From contig NZ_JAPDDR010000002.1 in assembly GCF_025950095.1 (NCBI RefSeq), positions 1 to 64,000 on the forward strand: a stretch of DNA of 64,000 bases. The letters are read 5' to 3'. The notes under the pieces are model-generated. The model was given only the letters and a program-made list of their open reading frames with translations, ran no database searches and was not told the DNA's origin. Shown in pieces: positions 8,433 through 16,031 of this stretch. Numbering within the stretch: position 1 is the stretch's first letter; the number at the start of each line of letters is the position of its first letter. Source of the DNA: Luteolibacter rhizosphaerae. Its GTDB lineage: Bacteria; Verrucomicrobiota; Verrucomicrobiia; Verrucomicrobiales; Akkermansiaceae. The position numbers and the translations under genes were made by a program.

Positions 8433-8951
8433 TCAGAGACCGGAGGGGTGGCGCATGACGTGGCCGGCACCGGCACGGGTCTGTGGCTTCCAGCGGGGGC
8501 CGCTGCGACCGCCGGGGCCGCCGGTATCGAGGCGCAGGCCGGCGACGGTCATGAAGACGTGGCCATTGCGGACGTAGACGGTGATCCAGTCACCCTCGCC
8601 CTTGTTGCCGTAGCTGAAGTAGCCCTTGCTGGGCATGGAGCCCTTCATGAGGCCGGACTCGCGGAGAACGTAGGAGACGGTGCCGGAGCAATCGTAGCCG
8701 CTGTCGAGGTGCTTGGCGTGGCCACCGCCCCACTTGTAGGGCTTGTTCTGGAGGCGATTGCCGGCGGCGATGGCGCGCTTCACGGCCATCGGGGCGTTCC
8801 TCGGGGCGTAGGCGAGACCGTCTTTCAGCATGGCGGTACGGCCGCTCTTGAAGCTGTAGGAAACGGGGTGTTTGGCCTTCACTTGGCGCGAGCAGGAGCT
8901 CAGGCCGGAGGCCAAGAGCAGCAGCGGGAGCAGGAGTAAAAGTCGTTTCAC
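8433..8951 (-). CDS. NlpC/P60-type peptidoglycan hydrolase lipoprotein
   Basis: A predicted lipoprotein (MKRLLLLLPLLLLASGLSSC, lipobox ending LSSC at residue 20) with a papain-like NlpC/P60 core. The catalytic Cys lies in DSGYDCSGTVSYVLRESG and the His in RNGHVFMTVAGLRLD. Such enzymes cut gamma-D-glutamyl-diaminopimelate bonds in cell-wall peptides; this one would act at the outer or inner membrane surface. At 172 residues it is close to a minimal version. The start is GTG at 8951. The AT-rich stretch just upstream (about 8952-8995) contrasts with the surroundings and probably carries its promoter. Confidence 0.8.
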   Translation of the reverse strand: MKRLLLLLPLLLLASGLSSCSRQVKAKHPVSYSFKSGRTAMLKDGLAYAPRNAPMAVKRAIAAGNRLQNKPYKWGGGHAKHLDSGYDCSGTVSYVLRESGLMKGSMPSKGYFSYGNKGEGDWITVYVRNGHVFMTVAGLRLDTGGPGGRSGPRWKPQTRAGAGHVMRHPSGL

Positions 8952-9054
8952 GGTGCGGACTTTAAAGATTTCTTAAATTTTTACAAAATGTTTCTTCCTC
9001 CCTCCAAAAACCGGGGGATAGCACCCCAGAGGGGTGCCGAATGAGAAGAGGCGG

Positions 9055-9636
9055 CTAGGCTTCCGAAAGCTGCGCGTAGTAGTCCAGCCAGAGTTCGCGG
9101 AGGTTGCCGCGGTGGTTTCCAAGCTTCTGATGGAGAGAGGCTTGGAGGTGGGATGCAAATTGCGGTGCGGCGCGGCGGAGCAGGGTTTCGGCGAGCCGGA
9201 GGTCCGGTTGGAGGCGGATCAGCACTGGCCAAGGGCCGGGCTGGTGGCGGGCGAGGAGGACGCCTGCGGCGGCCCGGGAGGCACGGCGGAGTTCGCGGCG
9301 CTGGAGCCAAGGGAGGTGGCAGTCACCATCGACGAGGAGGATTCTGCCGGTGCAGGTGCAGGTGCGGAGGATCTCGCGGTCGGAGGCATCGAGGCGATTG
9401 CGCTCGAGGTTGAAGAAGAGGCGGGCGGTGGGGCGTCCGGCGGCTTCGAGGCGCAGGCCCCACGCTTGGAGCAGCGAGGTCTTCCCCGAGCCCTTGTGGC
9501 CGGTGATGGCGGCGCGCTGGCCGTGTTGCAGCCATAGGGTATCGAGATTCTCCCAGGTCGTGCCGATCAGGGCGGGATCGAAGGCGAGGACCTTCTCCAG
9601 CCGTGAGGGGGCGAAGGGGTTGTCGCGAGCGATCAT
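9055..9636 (-). CDS. Small P-loop ATPase linked to the DUF3592 cluster
   Basis: A 193-residue protein with a clear Walker A motif, AITGHKGSGKTSLLQAWG (about residues 38-55), and a hydrophobic strand ending in an acidic pair, TGRILLVDGDCHL, as likely Walker B. It is short for an AAA or STAND ATPase and has no sensor or arginine-finger region that I can see. It may be a compact KAP/AAA-like P-loop protein. The start ATG at 9636 overlaps the stop of the upstream arrestin-like gene (ATGA at 9633-9636), implying translational coupling. The longer open frame to 9828 lies inside that gene and is not used. Role unknown. Confidence 0.75.
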   Translation of the reverse strand: MIARDNPFAPSRLEKVLAFDPALIGTTWENLDTLWLQHGQRAAITGHKGSGKTSLLQAWGLRLEAAGRPTARLFFNLERNRLDASDREILRTCTCTGRILLVDGDCHLPWLQRRELRRASRAAAGVLLARHQPGPWPVLIRLQPDLRLAETLLRRAAPQFASHLQASLHQKLGNHRGNLRELWLDYYAQLSEA

Positions 9637-10049
9637 CGGTTCATGCCGAAATATTTCTTGAGGCCGCTGCCCATCTTGCCTTCCGAGCGGGGCGACTGGA
9701 CGGCGGAGAGCACGGTGGCCTGGCCTCCGGGTCCCATGACGAACTCCTCCACGGCCAGCGAGCCCTCTTTCTTGTCCACGAGTTCGATGCCCCAGACGAT
9801 ACTGATCAAGCGGCCATCGACGGACCACGGGTTACCGGGGAGGTCGAAAGAGAAAGCGCGTTCGCCACTGGCGGTTTTCCCGAGATCCATGGTGGAGACG
9901 GCCTGCGCTTCCTCGGTGCCGCGGCCGCGGGTGAACCAGAAGAGGCGGAGTTCAAGGGACTTCGGGGCCTCATCAAGACGCCAGCGGACCGAGCCGCTGA
10001 CCGTGGCAAAGGGAGTGTAGGCGCGCGTGGCGAGAGTGATCGAGTTCAT
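9633..10049 (-). CDS. Small arrestin-fold-like protein
   Basis: A 138-residue soluble protein with a beta-sandwich pattern: SGSVRWRLDEAPKSLELRLF, WFTRGRGTEEA, AFSFDLPGNPWSVDGRLISI, VWGIELV. The order 'SGxVxWxL ... LFWxTxGxG ... FxFxLPxxPxSxxGxLIxIxW' is what arrestin-like (Spo0M/Vps26-type) domains show. The DUF3592 protein upstream carries a similar arrangement at its C-terminus. Start and stop overlap both neighbours by four bases (ATGA at 10046-10049 and 9633-9636), so three genes form a coupled set. No catalytic residues are evident; a scaffolding or binding role is inference. Confidence 0.75.
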   Translation of the reverse strand: MNSITLATRAYTPFATVSGSVRWRLDEAPKSLELRLFWFTRGRGTEEAQAVSTMDLGKTASGERAFSFDLPGNPWSVDGRLISIVWGIELVDKKEGSLAVEEFVMGPGGQATVLSAVQSPRSEGKMGSGLKKYFGMNR

Positions 10050-11725
10050 GGCAGTTCCTCCTTTCTCGGGAAGCTTACGGTGATCTCACGCTCCGCCTTC
10101 ACATCGGGCAGGCGGGGAATCTCCGCGCGCAGGCAGAGGAACCACCTGATCCGATTGTGGCTGCCAGCGAAGCTGGGCACGGCATCGGCCGGGATGAGGA
10201 TAGTGGCGTGGCCGGTGTCCATCGCCTGCGGGGTGCGGGTCTCGAAGATGACCTGTTCGTGGAAGACGAGCTTCGCGGTCGAGGTGTTGGTGCCATTGCG
10301 GTAGGTGGCCTCCTCCCGCCCGACGAGGAGCAGGCAGAAGGATGCCGGCTGGCCGCGGCCTCCGCCGCGCCGCCAGCGCAGGGTGTGGCTGCTGCCGCGT
10401 GCGAGTTCGGCTTCGTTCATCTGGAGTTCATAGACCGGGCCGAAGAGGGCGATGAACATGTAGATGGTGAGCGCGATCATCCCGAGGCCGACGAGGATGA
10501 AGGGGATGAGGAAGAGGGTGAAGAAGCTGCCCTTGGTATCGAAGAAGCCGAAGGTGATGAAGCCGTTCCAGAAGAGCGTGAAGATCAGGATGAAGATGAA
10601 GCCCGCGAGAGGCACCGTGCGGAAACGGGTCCACTCGCCCGCGACCATGGCGGGATTCCCGATCTCTCGCACGGCAAGGCCCGGGCGCGCCTCCGAGCGG
10701 ACCGCGGGTTTCCTACCCTTCCGGAAACACCAGATGAGCCCGCCAAGACCCACAGCCATGAAGGGGAGGGGGAAGAGCGCGAAGAGAGCCCACCAGCCGG
10801 GATTGCGATTGATCACCGCGCGCCAAGGGTTCTGCGGATCGACGAAGACGGTAATCTTCGTGCCCGGCGGATTGGCATTCACCACCTCCACCTTGCCCTT
10901 GCGACCGGAAGAGCTGCCGCCGATGAGATCATAACGATTCGAGCGATACTCGTGGCCACCGACCTCGTAGCGGTAGAGCAGGTCCACGGCGTAAGTGGTG
11001 CTATCGTCACCACGGCTTTCCCGGACACGGCCGCGGACAACCTCCGCGCTGGTTTCCTGCCAGCCGCGCATGTCGAGCCACTCCAGGAATTTCGGAACGA
11101 TCAGGCCGCCGAAAATGCCGAGACCCGCAAGGCCGAAGATAAGGAAGAAAACGAGACCAAGGGCAGGGGGCGCCTCCGTGGTGGTGGGGTAGGAGACAAC
11201 GCGCTCCTTCCGGCTGCTGAAGAGGATGGCCAAGCCGATCAGCACGAAGAGTCCGCCGACACCGGAGAAGATCAGACCGAAGATCAACTGGCCATGGCTG
11301 CCCTGCGGATGGAGGTAGGACTCGGCGGGATTCTCCGGATTCACCCGACACTCCGCGCTGGCACCGGCAGGAGAGGGGCGGCGGCCCTCCGGTCCTTGGA
11401 GGAAGGGCTCACGGATCTCGGCGAGTTCCTGATAGGCCTTGCTGCTCTTCTGATCGGTCCAGAGCTTGGTGCCGGTGTAGCTCTGGCCACCGTAGTCGTA
11501 GCGATAGGCAAGATCGGCACGGAAACCGCCCTCGGCGCCATCGGCATCCACGATTTCGAAGCGATCGATGGTGCAGGGGACCGGCTGCCATGAGCCGGCG
11601 CGGAAGCTCTCCCGGATCTGCCAGACGCCGACGATGAGGAAGATCGAGCTGAAGAGCGTCCAGAAGAGGCCGAAGCCAATCAATCCGCAGCCCTTGCCCG
11701 GAACCGTGGTGCCAGATCTTGTCAC
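10046..11725 (-). CDS. Two-unit DUF3592 membrane protein with arrestin-like C-terminus
   Basis: A 559-residue protein. Residues 1-175 and about 190-345 are two DUF3592 units, each a helix, an extracytoplasmic beta region and a second helix. Typical segments are WQPVPCTIDRFEIVDADG and DLAYRYDYGGQSYTGTKLW in the first, and YRYEVGGHEYRSNRYDLIGG and FVDPQNPWRAVINR in the second. Two more helices lie near residues 375-440. The soluble C-terminal 120 residues (LLVGREEATYRNGT, ATILIPADAVPSF, IRWFLCLRAEIPRLPDV) look arrestin-like. DUF3592 has no known function. The start is a GTG at 11725. Two similar proteins are encoded directly upstream, and the arrestin-like gene is coupled downstream. Confidence 0.8.
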   Translation of the reverse strand: MTRSGTTVPGKGCGLIGFGLFWTLFSSIFLIVGVWQIRESFRAGSWQPVPCTIDRFEIVDADGAEGGFRADLAYRYDYGGQSYTGTKLWTDQKSSKAYQELAEIREPFLQGPEGRRPSPAGASAECRVNPENPAESYLHPQGSHGQLIFGLIFSGVGGLFVLIGLAILFSSRKERVVSYPTTTEAPPALGLVFFLIFGLAGLGIFGGLIVPKFLEWLDMRGWQETSAEVVRGRVRESRGDDSTTYAVDLLYRYEVGGHEYRSNRYDLIGGSSSGRKGKVEVVNANPPGTKITVFVDPQNPWRAVINRNPGWWALFALFPLPFMAVGLGGLIWCFRKGRKPAVRSEARPGLAVREIGNPAMVAGEWTRFRTVPLAGFIFILIFTLFWNGFITFGFFDTKGSFFTLFLIPFILVGLGMIALTIYMFIALFGPVYELQMNEAELARGSSHTLRWRRGGGRGQPASFCLLLVGREEATYRNGTNTSTAKLVFHEQVIFETRTPQAMDTGHATILIPADAVPSFAGSHNRIRWFLCLRAEIPRLPDVKAEREITVSFPRKEELP

Positions 11726-11780
11726 AGTGGGGTTCTAGCAGACGGGAGAGTTATGTGTCGCTGGAAATCCTGCGGGTCGG

Positions 11781-12849
11781 CTACCAGCGTCCGCGGGAGC
11801 GATCCCGCATGGAGCGGCGGCGACCAGGATTGTGCGGGACCGCGGGACGCTGCGCGAGCCTGCGTCGTTTCCGGATCAGCAAGAGGCAGCCGACCGGTAA
11901 GCCGAGGAAGGCGATGCCTAACAGAAGGGTGAAAAGCAGCTCCATGTCGTCGCCTTGCTTGACGAAGGATCGCCAAGGGGCGGCAGGATCGTAAAGAAGC
12001 GTGAGCTGGCTGCCGGGCGGGTGCTGCTCTGAGGCCAGAGTGGCTTGCGAGCCGGTGAAGGCGGAGGGATCGGGCGAGTAGCAATTCGAGCGATACTCGC
12101 GACCGCCGACTTCATAGCGGTAGAAGATATCGGGCACGGTGGGCGGCCTGCGGCTGCCTTCCATGCGGACGGTGCGGCTCCAGATCACGGTGCCGGGCGA
12201 CTCCCGCCAAGCGATGGTTTTGGCTGACTCGCGGAAGGAGTGGAGAGCGACGCCAAGGAGAGCCAGACCCGCAGTGGCAAAGAAGAGCAGGACCGCCTCG
12301 ATGAGCCAGTGGACGATCCTATCGGAGTTCCTGCGAAACCCGATGATCAGCAGGCAGACCCCGATGAAGAGGAAGAAGCCGAAGGCAAGGGCGAAGGGGA
12401 GCAAGGTGGCCCACGGTGCCGGGGGCCGGGCGAGGGCGGCTTGCGAAGGATCGGAGGGATTGACGAAACAAACTGCGGCAGTGCCGGGAGGGATGGTGAC
12501 GGCCGTGCTGGCCACGGCATTGATGAGGGGCTCGCGGAACTTCGGCCAAGCTGCGGTAATCGCGATCGCCCTGTTTGGCGGGCCAGAGCCTGGTGCCGGT
12601 GTGGCGGATGCCATCGAACTGGTAGTGGAAGAGGAGGTCGGCAGTGAAGGCAGGAGTCGTCCCGCGATCCGCCACGATCTCGAAGCGCTCGATGATGCAG
12701 GGGGTGCTGCGCCAGAACTGCCCCGTGAGGGTGCTCCAAGCCTCCTTGAAAGATAGGCCGAAGATGATGAGGACGAGGGCACAGAAGCCGATGCCGACGA
12801 AGCGCACGTGGCGGTGATTCCGGGTTCCGTCTTCCGTGGGTGCGGACAT
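11781..12849 (-). pseudogene. DUF3592 membrane protein, frameshifted
   Basis: The N-terminal part reads from ATG 12849 (MSAPTEDGTRNHRHV, helix, then WRSTPCIIERFEIVADRG and YQFDGIRHTGTRLW) up to SLAEV. The continuation REPLINAVAS lies in another frame, which then runs intact to a stop at 11781 with NPSDPSQAAL, YRYEVGGREYRSNCYSPD and two helices. The downstream paralogue has an unbroken ELAEIREPFLQ at the matching place, so one extra base in GAAGTTCC (plus-strand 12536-12543) explains the break. Without it the protein would be about 355 residues with a second DUF3592 unit. Both halves keep normal coding character, so the break is recent, a sequencing error, or tolerated by slippage. Confidence 0.75.
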
Positions 12850-12990
12850 GGGGTGGATCTAGCAGATCGGGAAATCTCCGCCGCTGTAAATCGGGAGGTG
12901 GATTCCAATGCTGACTTTGTTGTTGAGCCGCGAGAAAGCGCAGACAGGCGCAAAAGTTAGAGGCAAGAAGAGCCTTGAGATGTCAGAGCC

Positions 12991-13713
12991 TTAGGAGCGG
13001 GCTCGCCTGAGGTTTCTCTGGTGGTCTTTGAGGGCGCGGCGCAGGCGCCTACGGTGTCGCTTGAGCAATGCCCAAGAACCGCCCATGCCGAAGGCGAGGC
13101 AGGGTAGTGCCAGTAGCAGCGGAAGGGACTCGCGTCCGACGATGGCCATTACCAGCAAACCGAGACCTGCCGTGCCGAACATCTGGACGAAGATGACCGG
13201 GATGACGCCCTTGGCGAAGCCGCGGTTCCGGAGTCGCACCAAGGATGGCTTCTCGAAGATCATGGCCAAGCCGATCGCGGTGAAGAAGCATGCGAAAACC
13301 GCGAAAGCGAGGCCGCCCCAAATGTTCCGGGGATCTTCTTTCACCAAGCAGGCCTGCTCCGGTTTGCGGGGATTGACGTGGCACTCGGAGTTCGTGTTTG
13401 AGGCGAAGGTATGGCGGATCTCGGAGAGGCTTCCGTAACTTGCTTTGGTCTGCTTCCCTCTCCACAAGCGATGGCTGGTGTAGCTCCGGCCCGCGAATTC
13501 GTAGCGGAAAGCGAGATCGGGAACGAAGTGCGCGTCCGTGTCCGGCTTGGCGGCGATCTCGAAGCGTTCGATAATGCAAGGGATCTTCTGCCAGCCACCG
13601 CCGGTGATCCCGCTCCACATCGCCCCGAGCCCCGCTCCTACAAGGACCAAACCGAGTGCGGTCCAAATGATGCCCATGGCCAGGACGGGCCCGTTCCTGT
13701 GCCCCGGGAACAT
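12991..13713 (-). CDS. DUF3592 membrane protein, single unit
   Basis: A 240-residue member of the local DUF3592 set: N-terminal helix, GGWQKIPCIIERFEIAAKPD, DLAFRYEFAGRSYTSHRLW, SLSEIRHTFASNTNSECHV, then NPRKPEQACLVKEDP and a second helix, followed by two further helices and a basic C-terminal tail (KRHRRRLRRALKDH). I chose ATG 13713, which leaves a nine-residue cytoplasmic lead before the helix, as in the paralogues. An ATG at 13752 would overlap rdgB by 22 bases and is the alternative. A 141-base gap separates it from the next family member, with no gene visible in it. Confidence 0.78.
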   Translation of the reverse strand: MFPGHRNGPVLAMGIIWTALGLVLVGAGLGAMWSGITGGGWQKIPCIIERFEIAAKPDTDAHFVPDLAFRYEFAGRSYTSHRLWRGKQTKASYGSLSEIRHTFASNTNSECHVNPRKPEQACLVKEDPRNIWGGLAFAVFACFFTAIGLAMIFEKPSLVRLRNRGFAKGVIPVIFVQMFGTAGLGLLVMAIVGRESLPLLLALPCLAFGMGGSWALLKRHRRRLRRALKDHQRNLRRARS

Positions 13714-13730
13714 CGTGCGTAGTTTCCGGG

Positions 13731-14333
13731 TTATTCCTCGGATTCCAGCCATGCGACGACTTGGGCTAGGGTGCGGCCGCGGTGGCTGAGGGCGTTCTTC
13801 ACTTCCGGGCCGAGTTCGGCGAAGCTGCGGTCGTGGCCTTCCGGGGCGAAGAGCGGGTCGTAACCGAAACCGCCGGCTCCGAAAGGGGCATCGAGGATGC
13901 GGCCCTCCACGGTGCCGCTGAAATCGGCGAGGACTTGGCCATTCTCGGCGAGGACCATGGTGCAGCGGAAGCGGGCGCTGCGCTCGGTTTGTCCCTCCAG
14001 CTCGCGCATCAGGCGGGCATTGTTCTTGGCGTGATTTCCATCCTCGCCGCCGAAGCTGCTGGACCAGACGCCGGGAGCTCCGCGAAGGGCATCGACCTCC
14101 AGGCCGGAATCGTCCGAGAGTACCAAACCCGTCACCTCCCGGCTGATGGCCTGGGCCTTGAGGGTGGCGTTTTCGAGGAAGGTGGTGCCGGTTTCCTCGA
14201 CGCTCGGGAGATTGGGGAAATCATTGGCATCAAGCACCATGTAGCGGGTGCCGATCATCTCGCGGATCTCCTGCGTCTTGTGGGCATTGCGGGTGGCGAT
14301 GACGAGGACAGGAAGATCGGCGGACATGACCAT
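13731..14333 (-). CDS. rdgB: XTP/dITP diphosphatase (HAM1/RdgB)
   Basis: House-cleaning pyrophosphatase that hydrolyses dITP, XTP and ITP to monophosphates, keeping deaminated purines out of DNA and RNA. The 200-residue product has the family's N-terminal nucleotide-binding loop (VIATRNAHKTQEIREMIG), the catalytic acidic segment LVLSDDSGLEVDAL near residue 70, and the C-terminal GFGYDPLF and ALSHRGRTL motifs. Length is normal. ATG 14333 was kept; a second ATG two codons in is equally possible. It heads the minus-strand run leading into the DUF3592 genes, though a shared function is unlikely. Confidence 0.92.
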   Translation of the reverse strand: MVMSADLPVLVIATRNAHKTQEIREMIGTRYMVLDANDFPNLPSVEETGTTFLENATLKAQAISREVTGLVLSDDSGLEVDALRGAPGVWSSSFGGEDGNHAKNNARLMRELEGQTERSARFRCTMVLAENGQVLADFSGTVEGRILDAPFGAGGFGYDPLFAPEGHDRSFAELGPEVKNALSHRGRTLAQVVAWLESEE

Positions 14334-14407
14334 GGGGTAGCTGGCCGGGTGCTGACGGCCAAGAATTTTGAAATAATCCGGTACCGTGCTACGCCTATAG
14401 GCAAGTC

Positions 14408-14863
14408 ATGAAAGCCATCACGCACCTCGCCTTTTTCGCCGTCGGCTCCGCTCTCGTGGGGTCCGCCTTTGCCAAGACGCCGGAAGGCTGGAGCACTGAT
14501 CTGGAGAAGGCTCTGGAGCAGGCGAAGAAGGAAAAGAAGTCGGTGTTGGTGGAATTCACGGGATCGGACTGGTGCGCACCGTGCATCGCGGTGAAGAAGG
14601 CGGTGCTGTCCAAGAAGGAATTCACGGACAAGGCCTCCGAGAAATTCATCCTAGTGGAACTGGATTTCCCGAAGAGCGATGAGGCGCTGGCCAAGAAGAA
14701 CGAGCCGATCCGCGAGAAGTACGAGGTGGAGGGGTTTCCGACCGTGCTGCTGCTGACTCCGGAAGGGAAGCAGTTCTCCACCTTCAATCCGGCGGGCTTC
14801 ATGAAGGTGGATGCCTTCCTGGCGCATCTGGATGCGGAGCTGGAAAAGAAGGAGCTCGACTGA
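14408..14863 (+). CDS. Secreted thioredoxin-fold protein (WCAPC)
   Basis: A 151-residue protein with a signal peptide (MKAITHLAFFAVGSALVGSA, cleavage near AFAK) and a thioredoxin fold with redox motif WCAPC near residue 56 in VEFTGSDWCAPCIAVKK, and the cis-proline in GFPTVLLLTPEG. It resembles the thioredoxin_7/DUF255-like group found in the periplasm of Bacteroidetes and Verrucomicrobia. It probably reduces or isomerises protein disulfides outside the cytoplasm. A paralogue of the same length follows after a terminator, so the two are separate transcripts from an old duplication. Confidence 0.85.
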   Translation: MKAITHLAFFAVGSALVGSAFAKTPEGWSTDLEKALEQAKKEKKSVLVEFTGSDWCAPCIAVKKAVLSKKEFTDKASEKFILVELDFPKSDEALAKKNEPIREKYEVEGFPTVLLLTPEGKQFSTFNPAGFMKVDAFLAHLDAELEKKELD

Positions 14864-14899
14864 ACGTTTTCTAGAGCGGTGCTGTTCATGGCAGCCCGG

Positions 14900-14931
14900 C
14901 CCCGTCCGGCGATGTGCCGGGCGGGGTTTTT
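14900..14931 (+). terminator. Rho-independent terminator between the thioredoxin-fold genes
   Basis: Eleven-base stem CCCCGTCCGGC (14900-14910) with GCCGGGCGGGG (14916-14926), one G-U pair, five-base loop and TTTTT (14927-14931). It ends the first thioredoxin-fold transcript. Confidence 0.9.
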
Positions 14932-14971
14932 CCTTGGAATATCAGCCGGTTTCGGAGCGTCCTAATGGGCG

Positions 14972-15427
14972 ATGAAAACGATTCTCCGTTCCCTTGCCGT
15001 TGTCGCCGCCAGCATGTCCTTCGCCTTCGCCGGGAGCGAGGGGTGGATGACCGATTGGGAAGCGGCGAAGGCCAAGTCGAAGGCAGAGGGCAAGCCGATC
15101 CTGATCAACATCACCGGCTCCGACTGGTGCGGCTGGTGCATCAAGCTGGAGAAGACGGTGTTCCAGAAGCCGGAGTTCAAGGAATTCGCGGCGAAAAACG
15201 TGATCCTGATGGAAGTGGATCTGCCGAAGAAGAAGGAGCTGAGCCCCGAGCTGAAGAAGCAGAACGAGGCGCTGAAGAAGGAGTACCTGATGGGCGGATT
15301 CCCGACGGTGCTGCTGCTGGACGCGGAGGGTAAGAAAATCTCCGGCGACCTGGGCGAGCTGGAAGGCGGCACCGAGGGCTACATTAAGACGATCGGCGAG
15401 CTGGTGGCGAAAGCGAAGGCGAAGTGA
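14972..15427 (+). CDS. Secreted thioredoxin-fold protein (WCGWC)
   Basis: Paralogue of the gene 109 bases upstream and also 151 residues: signal peptide ending at SFAFAG-SE, redox motif WCGWC in INITGSDWCGWCIKLEK, and cis-proline in GFPTVLLLDAEG. The different CxxC dipeptide (GW against AP) suggests a different redox potential or partner. It converges with the lumazine synthase gene, whose stop codon abuts directly at 15428, so the two transcripts must overlap or end inside each other. Confidence 0.85.
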   Translation: MKTILRSLAVVAASMSFAFAGSEGWMTDWEAAKAKSKAEGKPILINITGSDWCGWCIKLEKTVFQKPEFKEFAAKNVILMEVDLPKKKELSPELKKQNEALKKEYLMGGFPTVLLLDAEGKKISGDLGELEGGTEGYIKTIGELVAKAKAK

Positions 15428-15892
15428 TCAGGACTTCGCGAAGGGCCCGGTAGAGAAGGGTCCCGAATCGGCGCTGATGGTATTCAGCGCCGATAGCATT
15501 TTCAGGCAGGCCTTGCCGACTTCGCCGCCTTTGACGACGAGGTGGTCGCGGAAGTAGGCGAGGCGCTCCTCGCTTTCGTCGAAGTGCTGCGGGGTGAGCA
15601 CGCAGGAGAAGATGGGGACGCCGGTATCGAGCTGGACGCGCATCATGCCGGAGATGACGGCATCGGCGACGAACTCGTGTCGGTAGATGCCGCCATCGAC
15701 GATGAGGCCGAAGGCGATGATGGCATCGTACTTGCCGCTGCGGGCGAGGGTCTGGGCGAAGAGCGGGATCTCGAGGGCGCCGGGGACGGTGAACTCGGCG
15801 GTGCCGTGGCCGGCGAGCGCGTTCTTGCAGGAGCCGCTGGCCCCGGCGAGGAGATCGACGTGCCATGAGGCGGAGATCAGCGCGATGTTCAT
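15428..15892 (-). CDS. ribH: 6,7-dimethyl-8-ribityllumazine synthase, RibH2-like
   Basis: Joins 5-amino-6-ribitylaminouracil and 3,4-dihydroxy-2-butanone 4-phosphate to give the lumazine precursor of riboflavin. The 154-residue product has the expected VPGALEIPLFAQTL segment. The active-site stretch reads FGLIVDGGIYRHEFVADAVI, then QLDTGVPIFSCVLTPQHF. That matches the RibH2 (type II, decameric) enzymes of Brucella and Mesorhizobium; the common icosahedral type has 'RGxTxHFDYV' there. The start MNIALISASWHVDLL (15892) is chosen because the longer frame adds 86 non-homologous residues. Other rib genes are not nearby. Confidence 0.88.
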   Translation of the reverse strand: MNIALISASWHVDLLAGASGSCKNALAGHGTAEFTVPGALEIPLFAQTLARSGKYDAIIAFGLIVDGGIYRHEFVADAVISGMMRVQLDTGVPIFSCVLTPQHFDESEERLAYFRDHLVVKGGEVGKACLKMLSALNTISADSGPFSTGPFAKS

Positions 15893-16031
15893 GAGGGGAG
15901 GGAAGGACGGGGGAGGGTGAGTGTCAATGGTCTGCTCGCGAGCCGCGGCGGAGGGGTTTTCCTTTTCAAATCTAGGGAGTTCGGCGAAGTTCCGCGCCCC
16001 GCCGGTGGCGGGAGTATCCTGAAATCGAACC

